From: Fen-1258 sp964449775
Lineage (GTDB): Bacteria > Bacteroidota > Ignavibacteria > Ignavibacteriales > Melioribacteraceae
Length of the DNA: 64,000 nucleotides
Assembly: GCA_964449775.1 (NCBI GenBank)
Contig: CAYVBQ010000006.1
Location: 85,223-149,222 of the forward strand
Reading direction: 5' to 3'
The notes under the pieces are model-generated. The model did no database searches and was not told the origin of the DNA. It was given only the letters and a program-made list of their open reading frames with translations. Made by a program: the position numbers and the translations under genes. Below are positions 36,117-45,104 of the stretch, in pieces (positions within the stretch are counted from its first letter, which is position 1; each line of letters starts with the position of its first letter).

Positions 36117-36965
36117 TTGAATATTATTGAAGCAATTATACTCGGAATCATACAAGGATTAACTGAATTCCTTCCCATAAGCAGCACAGGGCATCTGACA
36201 TTAAGCGGAAAATTGATGAACTTAATATCAGCAGAGAACCCTGAACATTGGACATCATTTATTGCTGTTATTCAACTTGGAACTCTCTTTGCAGTCTTGG
36301 TTTATTTTTGGAAGGACTTGATTCTGATTGTGAAAGCTTTTCTCTTCGATAACTTGATTAACCGTAAAAAATTTAAAGAGCAATCAATCAACTCAAAAAT
36401 GGGTTGGTATCTGGTCTTCGCAACTCTCCCTGTTGTAGTGATCGGACTGGGATTCAAACATATCATTGAAGGAGCACTAACAAAAAATTTATATGTCATT
36501 GCCATTAGTTTAATTATTCTTGCAATTATTCTTGCCGTGGCAGAAAAAACGAGTAGGTTTACTCGAAAAACTAATGATATAAAATGGTACGATGCGGTGA
36601 TTATCGGCTTCGCTCAGTCATTAGCACTGATTCCGGGATCTTCACGTTCAGGCACAACAATTACAGCCGGATTATTTCTTGGCTTCGATCGTGAAACCGC
36701 AGCACGCTTTTCTTTTTTGATGAGTATTCCGGCTGTTGCGGCAAGCGGATTACTTGAGTTCTACCAATCTCTTAAATATATTAATCATGATGGGATGATT
36801 AATTTGATAGTCGCAACTATAGCATCAGCGATACTCGGTTATCTCTCAATTGAATTTCTTCTCCGTTACTTAAAAAAGAATTCTACTCTTGTATTTATTG
36901 TTTATAGGATCATAGTTGGAATTATTATTCTGGTTCTACTTGAAAGCCGGGTAATTTTACCATGA
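36117..36965 (+). CDS. uppP: Undecaprenyl-diphosphate phosphatase UppP
   Basis: A 282-residue integral membrane enzyme regenerating the undecaprenyl phosphate carrier for peptidoglycan. Both catalytic motifs are present: LTEFLPISSTGHL near the start and PGSSRSGTTITAG in the middle. The start is TTG 36117 after AAAGGTG. It confers bacitracin tolerance in model organisms. Confidence 0.95.
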   Translation: MNIIEAIILGIIQGLTEFLPISSTGHLTLSGKLMNLISAENPEHWTSFIAVIQLGTLFAVLVYFWKDLILIVKAFLFDNLINRKKFKEQSINSKMGWYLVFATLPVVVIGLGFKHIIEGALTKNLYVIAISLIILAIILAVAEKTSRFTRKTNDIKWYDAVIIGFAQSLALIPGSSRSGTTITAGLFLGFDRETAARFSFLMSIPAVAASGLLEFYQSLKYINHDGMINLIVATIASAILGYLSIEFLLRYLKKNSTLVFIVYRIIVGIIILVLLESRVILP

Positions 36966-36975
36966 TGAGGAACAA

Positions 36976-37593
36976 ATGGTCAAGAAAAAATTAATTTATA
37001 TCAGTTCGGCAATCGTATTACTCTTTTGTTGTTTAGCTTGTGGCCCGAAAGTCATTCAATCTTCCGAGGAAGGAGCTACCGTGGATCAGCTATTGGATTT
37101 GAAGGATTGGGAAAAATTAGTTGCAGTTGTTGAAACGAATAAAGGGACAATCGAATTAGAACTGTTTGCTAAAGAAACTCCTTTAACTATCAAAAATTTT
37201 GTTACACTCTCAGTAAAAGGTTATTACAATGGTCTAATATTTCACAGAGTGATTAAGGACTTTATGATACAGGGCGGAGATCCAACGGGAACAGGAGAAG
37301 GGGGCGAGAGTATCTATGGAAAAAATTTTGAGGATGAAATTGTTCGTAAATTTCATTTTGATGATGCAGGAGTTCTTGCGATGGCTAATGCCGGGCTCAA
37401 TACAAATGGTAGTCAGTTTTTTATAACGACGGTTGCAACACCCTGGCTGGATGGGATGCATACAATATTTGGAAAAGTTATCGGCGGGATGAATGTTGTA
37501 GTTGATATCAGCAAAGCAAAAGTTGATCATAATGAAAAGCCGATTGAAAAAATGGTAATGCAAAAAATTATTATTGAAAAACGAGCCGGTTGA
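36976..37593 (+). CDS. Lipoprotein peptidyl-prolyl cis-trans isomerase (cyclophilin)
   Basis: A 205-residue cyclophilin with a lipoprotein signal (ISSAIVLLFCCLACG; the lipobox Cys is in LACG), so it is probably anchored in the envelope. The isomerase core is compact: NKGTIELELFAKETPLTIKNFV, IFHRVIKDFMIQGGDPTGTG, LAMANAGLNTNGSQFFIT and LDGMHTIFGKV. All residues expected for the active site (HRV...FMIQGGD, QFFIT) are there. Confidence 0.92.
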   Translation: MVKKKLIYISSAIVLLFCCLACGPKVIQSSEEGATVDQLLDLKDWEKLVAVVETNKGTIELELFAKETPLTIKNFVTLSVKGYYNGLIFHRVIKDFMIQGGDPTGTGEGGESIYGKNFEDEIVRKFHFDDAGVLAMANAGLNTNGSQFFITTVATPWLDGMHTIFGKVIGGMNVVVDISKAKVDHNEKPIEKMVMQKIIIEKRAG

Positions 37594-37633
37594 TTGATTA
37601 GAACAATAATTTTCCGGATTAAATGATTGAGTA

Positions 37634-38671
37634 ATGGCTAAAATTCAGATCCCATCAATAACTGAGGTATCAAAATTCCTCACAAAGGAAAAATTTCTTC
37701 CAATTTATTTTCTTTGTGGAGAAGATCAATACACTATTGATCTTGCTCTTGATGCTATTGAAAAGGCAGTTACTCCTTTTGTTCTTTCCGATTTTGACAA
37801 AGAAGTAATTAGTGCAGAGAAAAACCAAAGTTTAATTCAAGTTCTCGATCTTGCATTTTCATTCCCCTTTGGAGGCGGCAAAAAATTATTTATTATCAAA
37901 AATTTTGAAAAATTCAGCGATAAAAAAGAACTCGCCGGTTTTATCAAAAATCCTCCCGAGTTTACTATTCTTGTTTTCACTCAAACAGAAAAAATCTCAG
38001 ATGTTTCCAAAGAACCTTATTCAAGCCTGCTTGCTCGGCGAGTATTATTCGAAGCCCGTATAGCGACCGGTGAAGAATTAATTGATTGGTTATTAAAGAA
38101 ATCCAAACAACACGGTATTAATTTTTCTCGGGATATTGCACAGTTGTTAGTAGATATTGTTGGTGAGGAAAAAACATTATTAGAGATGCAGCTTCAAAAA
38201 CTTCTTAACTATCTATCTGATAAAGAGAAAGTTACAACAGAAGATGTTGTTAGAATTGCTTCTCCTACCAAAGAGTATTCAATTTTCAATCTTCAGGATG
38301 CTATTGGCAAAGGGAATAAATCGAAAGCTATTGAAGTGGCATATAATCTATTAGATTCCGGAATGGAGATTGTCGCTATTATCAATATGCTGTCTAAATT
38401 TGTTTTAACAGTTTCGCAGATAATGGAGTTAATGAGATCCGGCATAAATGATAATGAAGCTGCAAGATTAGCCGGTGTGAGCTGGGGTTATTACGTTAAT
38501 TGTAAAAAGGCTAATTATATGTTAAATGATGAGAGGCTTCTAAACGCATCAAGGGCGCTTCTAAATGCCGATGTTGCAACAAAAACATCATCTGCGGACC
38601 CAAAAACCGTATTATTGATTCTGGTCTCGGAAATGCTTGGTCACGAAGTTTCTTCCAATTTAATGACCTAA
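37634..38671 (+). CDS. holA: DNA polymerase III subunit delta
   Basis: A 345-residue clamp-loader subunit. The N-terminal part IYFLCGEDQYTIDLALDAIEKA resembles HolA (it lacks a true Walker A), with the middle helical region LLDIVGEEKTLLEMQLQKLLNYL and VTTEDVVRIASPTKEYSIFNLQDAI, and the C-terminal collar domain. Named by overall pattern; moderate length and motif agreement with the family. Confidence 0.88.
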   Translation: MAKIQIPSITEVSKFLTKEKFLPIYFLCGEDQYTIDLALDAIEKAVTPFVLSDFDKEVISAEKNQSLIQVLDLAFSFPFGGGKKLFIIKNFEKFSDKKELAGFIKNPPEFTILVFTQTEKISDVSKEPYSSLLARRVLFEARIATGEELIDWLLKKSKQHGINFSRDIAQLLVDIVGEEKTLLEMQLQKLLNYLSDKEKVTTEDVVRIASPTKEYSIFNLQDAIGKGNKSKAIEVAYNLLDSGMEIVAIINMLSKFVLTVSQIMELMRSGINDNEAARLAGVSWGYYVNCKKANYMLNDERLLNASRALLNADVATKTSSADPKTVLLILVSEMLGHEVSSNLMT

Positions 38672-38755
38672 CTGCGATTGCTTTTATTTTGCTATATGGC
38701 TAAAATTAAACAGAATATTTTGAAACATTTCTTTTCAAACAGGGTATAATCCTCA

Positions 38756-39340
38756 TTGAATAAGCGGTTAACTGAACTAAAAGATGAAGAGCTAATTAAA
38801 GAATTTCAAGATAGTAATACACTTGAAGCCTATGAGATTTTGGTTAAGCGTTACAAAGATTCTTTGATGAATTTTGTTTATAGATTTGTTGGTGATAGAG
38901 ACGCATGCACAGATATTGTTCAGGACACGATGATAAAATTTTATCTTAATAAAGATTCCTATAGATCATTTGCAAAATTCTCCACCTGGATTTACACTAT
39001 TGCCGGTAATCTTGCAAAGAATGAATTGAAACGGAGACGCAGAAGAGTCATTTTTTCGATAAGTAACAGCGACGATGAGAGAACGCCACAAATTGAAGAT
39101 AAAATGTTCCTTTCGCCCGAGAAGTTAGCTGATGGCGAAATTAAAAGTGAGATTATTGAAAAAGCACTATTGAAAGTTAAGCTGGTTTATAGAGAAGTTG
39201 TGATATTAAGAGACATACAAAATTTATCTTATGAAGAAATATCAGAAATCACCGGACTCGCGATAGGCACTGTTAAATCAAGAATAAATCGCGGGCGTGC
39301 GCAATTGCAAAAACTCTTAAAACATATTTATAAAGAGTAG
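38756..39340 (+). CDS. ECF-type RNA polymerase sigma factor
   Basis: A 194-residue sigma factor. Region 2 is DACTDIVQDTMIKFY through FSTWIYTIAGNLAKNELKRRRRR, and region 4 is LSYEEISEITGLAIGTVKSRINRGRAQLQKLL. Start TTG 38756 with AGGG upstream. The next gene starts three bases after its stop and encodes a membrane protein, a typical sigma/anti-sigma pair. The target promoters are unknown. Confidence 0.93.
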   Translation: MNKRLTELKDEELIKEFQDSNTLEAYEILVKRYKDSLMNFVYRFVGDRDACTDIVQDTMIKFYLNKDSYRSFAKFSTWIYTIAGNLAKNELKRRRRRVIFSISNSDDERTPQIEDKMFLSPEKLADGEIKSEIIEKALLKVKLVYREVVILRDIQNLSYEEISEITGLAIGTVKSRINRGRAQLQKLLKHIYKE

Positions 39341-39343
39341 CCT

Positions 39344-40009
39344 ATGAAAACTATCTACAATGAAAAACAAAACAAACATTCTAAAATGATCAAAGATCTT
39401 CAAAATCTTCCAAGGGTTGAAACACCGGAAAATTTTGAATACAATTTGATGACCCGGATTAAAAACAAAAATTTTGGAAATATTGAAAAAGATAAACCAG
39501 TTTTTAATTGGGTTAGGTTTCTAGCCCCTTCGGCAGTTGCGGTTACTACAATCATTCTACTTTTCATTTTTCTTCCATCATCACAGCAGACTGATAATCC
39601 TTTACTCTACCAAACGCAAAAGTTAGATAGTCAATCCATAGTAAATAAATCAGATGCTGCCGGAAAGGAAATTATTAATCAGCCTTCGTCAAAGCAAAAT
39701 TCAAATTCTGCTATCTCAGAAAGATCTGTTGATCCAAACTATCCGATACAAAATGTAAGTCCTCGAATACCTTTCGGGGCTTCAAGATCCGTCTCGTTGG
39801 ACGATTATATATCTGGTGGAAATAATCCGAGAAATCTCCAACGTGGAAATATTGTTAATAGCGGCAATGAATCAGTACCTTCTGATCGGTTCTTTGTCGT
39901 AGAGAATCCTGATCAAAATACGTTAAAGAAGTATCGGGCTCAGGTCGATTCACTCAAGAAAGCGCAAATGAAGGCAGATTCTTTGAAAAAAGTCCAAAAA
40001 ATGCCGTAA
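39344..40009 (+). CDS. Putative membrane anti-sigma factor
   Basis: A 221-residue protein with a cytoplasmic N-terminus (about 57 residues containing LQNLPRVETPENFEYNLMTRI), one membrane span (about 58-77) and a long outer part ending in a charged coiled coil (LKKYRAQVDSLKKAQMKADSLKK). No classical ZAS zinc motif is visible, so the anti-sigma role rests mainly on its position directly after the ECF gene and on topology. Confidence 0.55.
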   Translation: MKTIYNEKQNKHSKMIKDLQNLPRVETPENFEYNLMTRIKNKNFGNIEKDKPVFNWVRFLAPSAVAVTTIILLFIFLPSSQQTDNPLLYQTQKLDSQSIVNKSDAAGKEIINQPSSKQNSNSAISERSVDPNYPIQNVSPRIPFGASRSVSLDDYISGGNNPRNLQRGNIVNSGNESVPSDRFFVVENPDQNTLKKYRAQVDSLKKAQMKADSLKKVQKMP

Positions 40010-40024
40010 AGCAAAGCAATCAAG

Positions 40025-40056
40025 TTTGTTTTTTAGCTCCAGCATAACTAAATTTG
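40025..40056 (+). promoter_or_regulatory. Bacteroidota-type promoter of rpmE
   Basis: TTTG at 40025-40028, 20 bases, then TAAATTTG at 40049-40056, the same spacing as the rimP promoter. It lies about 30 bases before the rpmE start. Confidence 0.65.
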
Positions 40057-40087
40057 TGCCCAAAATAATGAAGGAAGTAGTCTTAAA

Positions 40088-40303
40088 ATGAAATCAGGAA
40101 TTCATCCCAATTATAAGAGATGTGAAGTTACATGTGTTTGTGGAAATGCATTCGTAACCCGTTCTACAGTTAGCAGTATCAAAATTGAGCTTTGTTCTAA
40201 CTGTCATCCATTCTTTACAGGAAAACAAAAACTTGTTGATTCCACCGGTCGTGTTGAAAGATTTAAAAAGAAATATGGTACTAAGGAAGCAAAAACCGTA
40301 TAA
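40088..40303 (+). CDS. rpmE: Ribosomal protein L31
   Basis: A 71-residue L31 of the zinc-binding form, with cysteines in CEVTCVCG and LCSNCHPF. The motif VTRSTVSSIKIELCSNCHPFFTGKQKLVDSTGRVERF is diagnostic. It has its own promoter upstream and its own terminator downstream. Confidence 0.97.
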   Translation: MKSGIHPNYKRCEVTCVCGNAFVTRSTVSSIKIELCSNCHPFFTGKQKLVDSTGRVERFKKKYGTKEAKTV

Positions 40304-40321
40304 TCTTTTATAGAATTAATG

Positions 40322-40352
40322 AAGGGCTGTTTCAGCAGCCCTTTCTCTTTTT
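40322..40352 (+). terminator. Rho-independent terminator of rpmE
   Basis: AAGGGCTG and CAGCCCTT pair around a six-base loop, followed by TCTCTTTTT. Confidence 0.9.
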
Positions 40353-40393
40353 AAAATCCTTCCCTTTTTTCAATCGTTTTTATTGTAAATTAA

Positions 40394-40461
40394 GGGTGGT
40401 TCTAAAAACTTCAAAATTCTCTGCGTTAAATTTTTACAAAAGATAGTTTTTAGAACCAGCC
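40394..40461. mobile_element. MITE-2, copy b
   Basis: A 68-bp element with ends GGGTGGTTCTAAAAACT and (reverse complement of the right end) GGCTGGTTCTAAAAACT. TTAA at 40390-40393 repeats at 40462-40465, a plausible 4-bp target duplication. The interior TTCTCTGCG followed by TTAAA matches copy a in reverse orientation. It separates the rpmE terminator from rsmB. Confidence 0.75.
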
Positions 40462-40491
40462 TTAATAAGCACCTAATACTTATTGTTTGAT

Positions 40492-41862
40492 ATGGAACAG
40501 GAACAGAACAACGAAATATTCGAACTAAATCTCTTTCAGGGTGTTAGAGGACATGCTGTTAAGATTCTTAACCGCATTGATAGAACTGATGCATATTTGG
40601 ATAAACTTCTTGATATAGAGATAAAAAACTCCACCCTCTCCGGTCTGGACAAGTCTTTATTATTCGAAATAGTACACGGTGTAACCCGGTGGCTTGGTAG
40701 AATTGATTGGATTCTAAACGGATTCTATAAGGGGCAGTTTTCGAAATGCATTCCAAATGTTAAGAATGCAATGCGTGTGGCGCTTTATCAAATATTATTT
40801 TTAGATAAAGTCCCGGACTATGCAGCCGTGAATGATGCTGTGGAATTTGTTAAAAAACTGCAAGGGCAAAAACCCGCCGATTTAACCAACGCTGTTTTAC
40901 GCAACATAATCCGAAGCAAAGACTCGATTCGTTATCCGGATCCGAATGAAGATGTTGTTGCATATCTGAGTGCTTATTATTCGCATCCAACCTGGATAGT
41001 GAAGAGATGGGTGAACCGTTACGGAAAAGAAACCACTGAAAAATTTCTTATTGCTAATAACAATAAACCTTCGTTGATTCTTCGTGTAAATAATTTAGTT
41101 ACAAATGCTGCTGAATTGAAATCGCTTTTGAACAGCGTTGATCTGAAATTCAGCGACGGTAAATATTTACCAGAATTTATTCAGATGGCAAATCTATCCA
41201 ACATCACCGATTGGGAATATTTCCGCAAAGGATATTTCTCAGTTCAAGATGAAAGTACAGGATTACCAATAAAACTTTTAGATGTTCAACCAGAGATGCG
41301 TGTTCTTGATCTTTGTGCTGCACCAGGTGGGAAAACCGCTTTCATTGCAGATGTAATGCAGAATAAGGGCGAAATTGTTGCCCTGGACCGCTTTGAAAGC
41401 AGACTTAAAATATTGCAAAAAAATCTTGATAGATTAAAAGTTACTAATGTAAAAACAATTACGATTGACGCGAATGAATTTGTAGATGAACAAGGATTTG
41501 ATAGAGTCTTGGTGGATGCCCCTTGTTCTGGTTTAGGAACTCTTACAAAAAAACCTGATCTAAAATGGAAAAGGGATTTGGGAGATATCAGAAATATTGT
41601 TAATATTCAATACGAATTACTGAAGAGGGGTGCTGGTCTATTAAAACAAGGCGGCAGTCTTGTTTATAGTACATGCACAGTTGAACCTGAAGAAAATAGT
41701 GAAATCATTAAAAAGTTTTTATCTGAGAATTCAAATTTCAAATTGATTAATGCCGGTAATTTTTTACCGGCAGAACTGGTTGCTGAGGATGGATCTGTTC
41801 AAACTTTCCCGCACATTCATGGTCTTGACGGTTCATTCGCAGCGAAATTAGAAAAGAGTTAA
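40492..41862 (+). CDS. rsmB: 16S rRNA (cytosine(967)-C(5))-methyltransferase RsmB
   Basis: A 456-residue enzyme. An N-terminal NusB-like RNA-binding domain (VRGHAVKILNRI through PDYAAVNDAVEFVKK) precedes the methyltransferase: AdoMet site VLDLCAAPGGKTAF, catalytic VDAPCSGLGTL and YSTCTVEPEENSE with the two expected cysteines. ATG 40492 is preferred to an in-frame TTG at 40483. Confidence 0.93.
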   Translation: MEQEQNNEIFELNLFQGVRGHAVKILNRIDRTDAYLDKLLDIEIKNSTLSGLDKSLLFEIVHGVTRWLGRIDWILNGFYKGQFSKCIPNVKNAMRVALYQILFLDKVPDYAAVNDAVEFVKKLQGQKPADLTNAVLRNIIRSKDSIRYPDPNEDVVAYLSAYYSHPTWIVKRWVNRYGKETTEKFLIANNNKPSLILRVNNLVTNAAELKSLLNSVDLKFSDGKYLPEFIQMANLSNITDWEYFRKGYFSVQDESTGLPIKLLDVQPEMRVLDLCAAPGGKTAFIADVMQNKGEIVALDRFESRLKILQKNLDRLKVTNVKTITIDANEFVDEQGFDRVLVDAPCSGLGTLTKKPDLKWKRDLGDIRNIVNIQYELLKRGAGLLKQGGSLVYSTCTVEPEENSEIIKKFLSENSNFKLINAGNFLPAELVAEDGSVQTFPHIHGLDGSFAAKLEKS

Positions 41863-41897
41863 TAATTCACGTTACGCAGTCCACATGAAAAAACTTA

Positions 41898-41980
41898 GCC
41901 ACTAAGGCACAAAGACACAAAATCTTCACAAAGTTTATGTTTTTCTTGGTGAAACCTTTGTGCCTTAGAGTCTTTGTGGC
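41898..41980. repeat. Imperfect inverted repeat in the rsmB-rodZ gap
   Basis: The left arm GCCACTAAGGCACAAAGAC and the right arm, which reads GCCACAAAGACTCTAAGGCA on the other strand, fold on each other with small shifts. This is a dispersed repeat type in many bacterial genomes. The gap (41863-42030) contains no gene. Confidence 0.6.
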
Positions 41981-42030
41981 GAATCTTTCCTTTCTGCGTA
42001 ACATGAGTTAATAAGTAATTTGTAAATTCT

Positions 42031-42975
42031 ATGGCATTAGAAGCCCTCAAAAAATTTGCGCATGAATTAAAATTCACGCGTGAATCAAAAAATATTACTC
42101 TACAGCAAATTGCCGGTAAAACCAAAATCGATTTGAAATTTCTGCAAGCTATCGAGGATGCCAATTTTGATGTTCTTCCTGAAATTTATATCCGTGCGTT
42201 TATTAAAGAATATTCACAGACTTTAGATCTCAATCCCAAAGAAACACTGCAAAAGTTCGATAATGCAAGATCAGGTAAACAAGAAGAAAAACCACCGGAA
42301 GAAGTTCATACAGAAGACCATCAGCAAAAAGAGCCAGAGGAAGCAATAACTCCATCAGCTGAAACGATACAAACAACGCAATCTCCAAAAGCATTAAATT
42401 CTGAAGAAACACCAGCAGCTCAACCAGACATTCCAGAAGTAAAAACCATAAATGCAATAAAAACGAATTACATAATTGGCGGCTTAATTTCTGTTGTAGC
42501 CCTATTGATAATTTACTTTTCCTTCTTCAACGGTTCATCATCGGAAATTATTCAGGTTACATCAGATCAAGATGTTGTTAGCACAAACAACGGACGTTTT
42601 GAATTAGGAAAACAAACCGCAACTCAGGATCAAGCAGAAATTCAAACTCCGGTTAATACTCTGCTACCCTCAACAGATAGTTTACGTCTATCTGTATTGA
42701 CAACCGATAGAGTATGGTTAAAAGTCTCCACCGATGGCAAAGTCTTTCAACAGGGAATAGTTGAAGCAAATTTAAAAATGAATTTTGCAGCCACTAAAAA
42801 CTTCAGTGTTAGTATTGGAAATGCAGGACGCGTGAAAGTGTATTTTAATAACAAACCCGTTGAGAACGTTGGTAAGCCCGGCGAAATAAGAAATCTTTTT
42901 ATCACTTCAGATGGTATTAAATATTATACCATCCCACCGAAGAAGAATGAAGAAAAATCCCCAACAGCGCATTGA
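42031..42975 (+). CDS. rodZ: RodZ-like cytoskeletal membrane protein
   Basis: A 314-residue protein with a RodZ layout: an N-terminal helix-turn-helix (FAHELKFTRESKNITLQQIAGKTKID, about 8-70), a Glu/Pro/Thr-rich linker, one membrane span (IIGGLISVVALLIIYFSFF, about 148-166) and a C-terminal DUF4115-type beta domain (DRVWLKVSTDGKVFQQGIV through NKPVENVGKPGEIRNLFI). It would link MreB to the membrane. It overlaps ligA by 29 bases. Confidence 0.82.
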   Translation: MALEALKKFAHELKFTRESKNITLQQIAGKTKIDLKFLQAIEDANFDVLPEIYIRAFIKEYSQTLDLNPKETLQKFDNARSGKQEEKPPEEVHTEDHQQKEPEEAITPSAETIQTTQSPKALNSEETPAAQPDIPEVKTINAIKTNYIIGGLISVVALLIIYFSFFNGSSSEIIQVTSDQDVVSTNNGRFELGKQTATQDQAEIQTPVNTLLPSTDSLRLSVLTTDRVWLKVSTDGKVFQQGIVEANLKMNFAATKNFSVSIGNAGRVKVYFNNKPVENVGKPGEIRNLFITSDGIKYYTIPPKKNEEKSPTAH

Positions 42976-44977
42976 AGAACTGCGTGAGCTTATAAGAGAG
43001 CACGATTATTATTATTATGTTCTAGCTCAGCCAAAGATAAATGATTTTGAATTTGATCATTTGTTGAATGAACTTATTCAATTAGAAAAGGACAATCCTC
43101 AATATATTACTCCCGATTCTCCAACTCAGCGTGTTGGATCCGATCTCACAAAAGAATTTCAACCTGTTCAGCACAAAATTCCAATGCTGAGTTTATCAAA
43201 CTCTTATAGTGAAGAAGAACTTATTGATTTTGATAGACGTGTGCGTGAAGGTTTACCTAAAAATGAAAAGATAGAGTACGTCTGTGAACTCAAGATAGAT
43301 GGACTTTCGGTAAGTATGCATTACATTAATGGCAAATTGCATGTTGCCGCTACCCGTGGGGATGGAGCCGTTGGCGAAGACGTGACAAATAATGTTAAGA
43401 CGATTCGTTCAGTACCACTGATTGTTAAAAAAACAGACTCACTGAATCTGAAACTGGATGAATTTGAAGTGCGCGGCGAAGTGTTTATGGAATTAGAAGC
43501 GTTTAGAAAACTAAATGAAGAACGCGAACTGAACGGTGAAAAAACTTTCGCAAACCCGCGGAATTCCTCTGCCGGAACTCTAAAATTGCAAGATCCACGG
43601 CTTGTTGCCAAACGTCCTCTTCAAATATTTTTATATTATTTATTTTCAGAAAATGATGAACTCAATTCTCAATCTGAAAATTTGAATTTGCTAAATACTC
43701 TTGGTTTCCGAATCAACAAGAATTACAAATTGTGTGAAAATATTCAAGAGGTACTTCAATTCTGCGGTAAATGGGAAGAGGAACGTGATGCACTTCCTTA
43801 TGAAATTGATGGTGTAGTAATCAAAGTTAATTCGCTCAAGCAGCAAAAAATTCTCGGCAGCATTGCCAAATCACCTCGCTGGGCAATAGCGTATAAATTC
43901 AAAGCGAAGCAGGCACGCACAAAGCTGAATGCAATAACATGGCAAGTTGGTCGAACCGGAACTCTGACTCCCGTTGCAGAACTTGAACCGGTACTTCTTG
44001 CCGGATCAACAATAAGCCGCGCTACACTTCACAACATGGATGAAATCAAAAGAAAAGATATACGTGAAGGAGATTGGGTTATAATAGAAAAAGGAGGCGA
44101 CGTAATTCCTAAGGTTGTTTCGGTAGATATTTCGAAGCGCGCAAAGAGTTCCATAGAAGTTATAATTCCTTCGCAATGCCCGGTTTGTGGTTCAAAACTA
44201 ATTCAACCGGAAGAAGAGGTTGCAATTTATTGCGAGAACAATCTTTGTCCGGCACAGGTTAAAGCGAGAATCTCACACTTTGCGGCACGCGGCGCAATGG
44301 ATATTGAAGGATTGGGCGATGCTTTAATAAATCTATTCGTTGATCTAAATATTTTTAAAAATTATTCCGATATCTATTCATTGATGAATAAGCGGAATGA
44401 ACTGATAATGATTGAGCGACTCGGCAAAAAGAGTATTGATAATCTCCTTAGTGCTATTGAAACGAGTAAACAAAAACCTTTTAATAAAGTATTATTTGCG
44501 CTTGGGATTCGTTATGTTGGTTCCGGTGCTGCAAAGAAATTGGCAGAACATTTTCTATCTATAGATAAATTGGCAAGTGCCCCGGTTGAAGAGATCGAAT
44601 CAATTCAAGAGATCGGTTCGAGTATAAGTTGGAGTGTTAAAAGGTTTTTTGAAAATAATCAAAACAAAAAATTAATTGAGCGCCTTAAGAAAATCGGGCT
44701 AAATTTTACTGCCGAAAAGAAAGAGAATGAATCAAATTTGCTCGAAGGGAAATCATTTGTACTAACGGGAACACTTTCTTCAATGTCCCGGGAAGAAGCT
44801 AAAGAAATAATCCAAAGTCATGGCGGCACAGTCGTATCTTCCGTTAGCAAGAATACAAGTTATGTAGTTGCCGGAGAGAGTGCCGGTTCTAAACTAGACA
44901 AAGCGCAAAAATTGAAAATTACAGTTCTTTCCGAAGAACAATTGTTAGAAATGATTAAACCGGAAAAACATGTTTGA
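42947..44977 (+). CDS. ligA: NAD-dependent DNA ligase LigA
   Basis: A 676-residue ligase with the complete domain set: Ia helices (LREHDYYYYVL-like start), adenylation domain with the active Lys in CELKIDG (K116), OB fold, four-Cys zinc finger (CPVCGS and CENNLC), helix-hairpin-helix (AMDIEGLGDALI, LFALGIRYVGSGAAKKLAEHF) and C-terminal BRCT (LEGKSFVLTGTLSSMSREEAKEII). ATG 42947 is preferred over 42911. Its TGA lies in the 8-bp sequence duplicated by MITE-1 copy b. Confidence 0.97.
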   Translation: MKKNPQQRIEELRELIREHDYYYYVLAQPKINDFEFDHLLNELIQLEKDNPQYITPDSPTQRVGSDLTKEFQPVQHKIPMLSLSNSYSEEELIDFDRRVREGLPKNEKIEYVCELKIDGLSVSMHYINGKLHVAATRGDGAVGEDVTNNVKTIRSVPLIVKKTDSLNLKLDEFEVRGEVFMELEAFRKLNEERELNGEKTFANPRNSSAGTLKLQDPRLVAKRPLQIFLYYLFSENDELNSQSENLNLLNTLGFRINKNYKLCENIQEVLQFCGKWEEERDALPYEIDGVVIKVNSLKQQKILGSIAKSPRWAIAYKFKAKQARTKLNAITWQVGRTGTLTPVAELEPVLLAGSTISRATLHNMDEIKRKDIREGDWVIIEKGGDVIPKVVSVDISKRAKSSIEVIIPSQCPVCGSKLIQPEEEVAIYCENNLCPAQVKARISHFAARGAMDIEGLGDALINLFVDLNIFKNYSDIYSLMNKRNELIMIERLGKKSIDNLLSAIETSKQKPFNKVLFALGIRYVGSGAAKKLAEHFLSIDKLASAPVEEIESIQEIGSSISWSVKRFFENNQNKKLIERLKKIGLNFTAEKKENESNLLEGKSFVLTGTLSSMSREEAKEIIQSHGGTVVSSVSKNTSYVVAGESAGSKLDKAQKLKITVLSEEQLLEMIKPEKHV

Positions 44978-45104
44978 GGCGTATCTAATGACATAGTCAT
45001 CCCTATGGGAAAAGGTCTTTTATGCAATTTTACTATATGAATACAAACCCAATTCACAATATTTTTACTTTAAGTATACCTTTTTAGAGTAGACTCATGT
45101 TTGA
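44970..45104. mobile_element. MITE-1, copy b (8-bp target duplication ATGTTTGA)
   Basis: The body is 44978-45096 (119 bp), flanked by ATGTTTGA at 44970-44977 and 45097-45104. The left copy holds the ligA stop; the right copy holds the ATG of the next gene. Relative to copy a it lacks the nested MITE-2 but carries a 22-bp insertion near its left end (44988-45009) containing the palindromes ATGACATAGTCAT and TCCCTATGGGA. The right end TACCTTTTTAGAGTAGACTC is identical to copy a. Confidence 0.78.

Noticed and set aside
38719..38750. TTGAAA ... TATAAT before the ECF sigma gene
   Set aside because: The spacing is 19 and the second box lies only five bases before the start codon, so it would give a leaderless message; not convincing.
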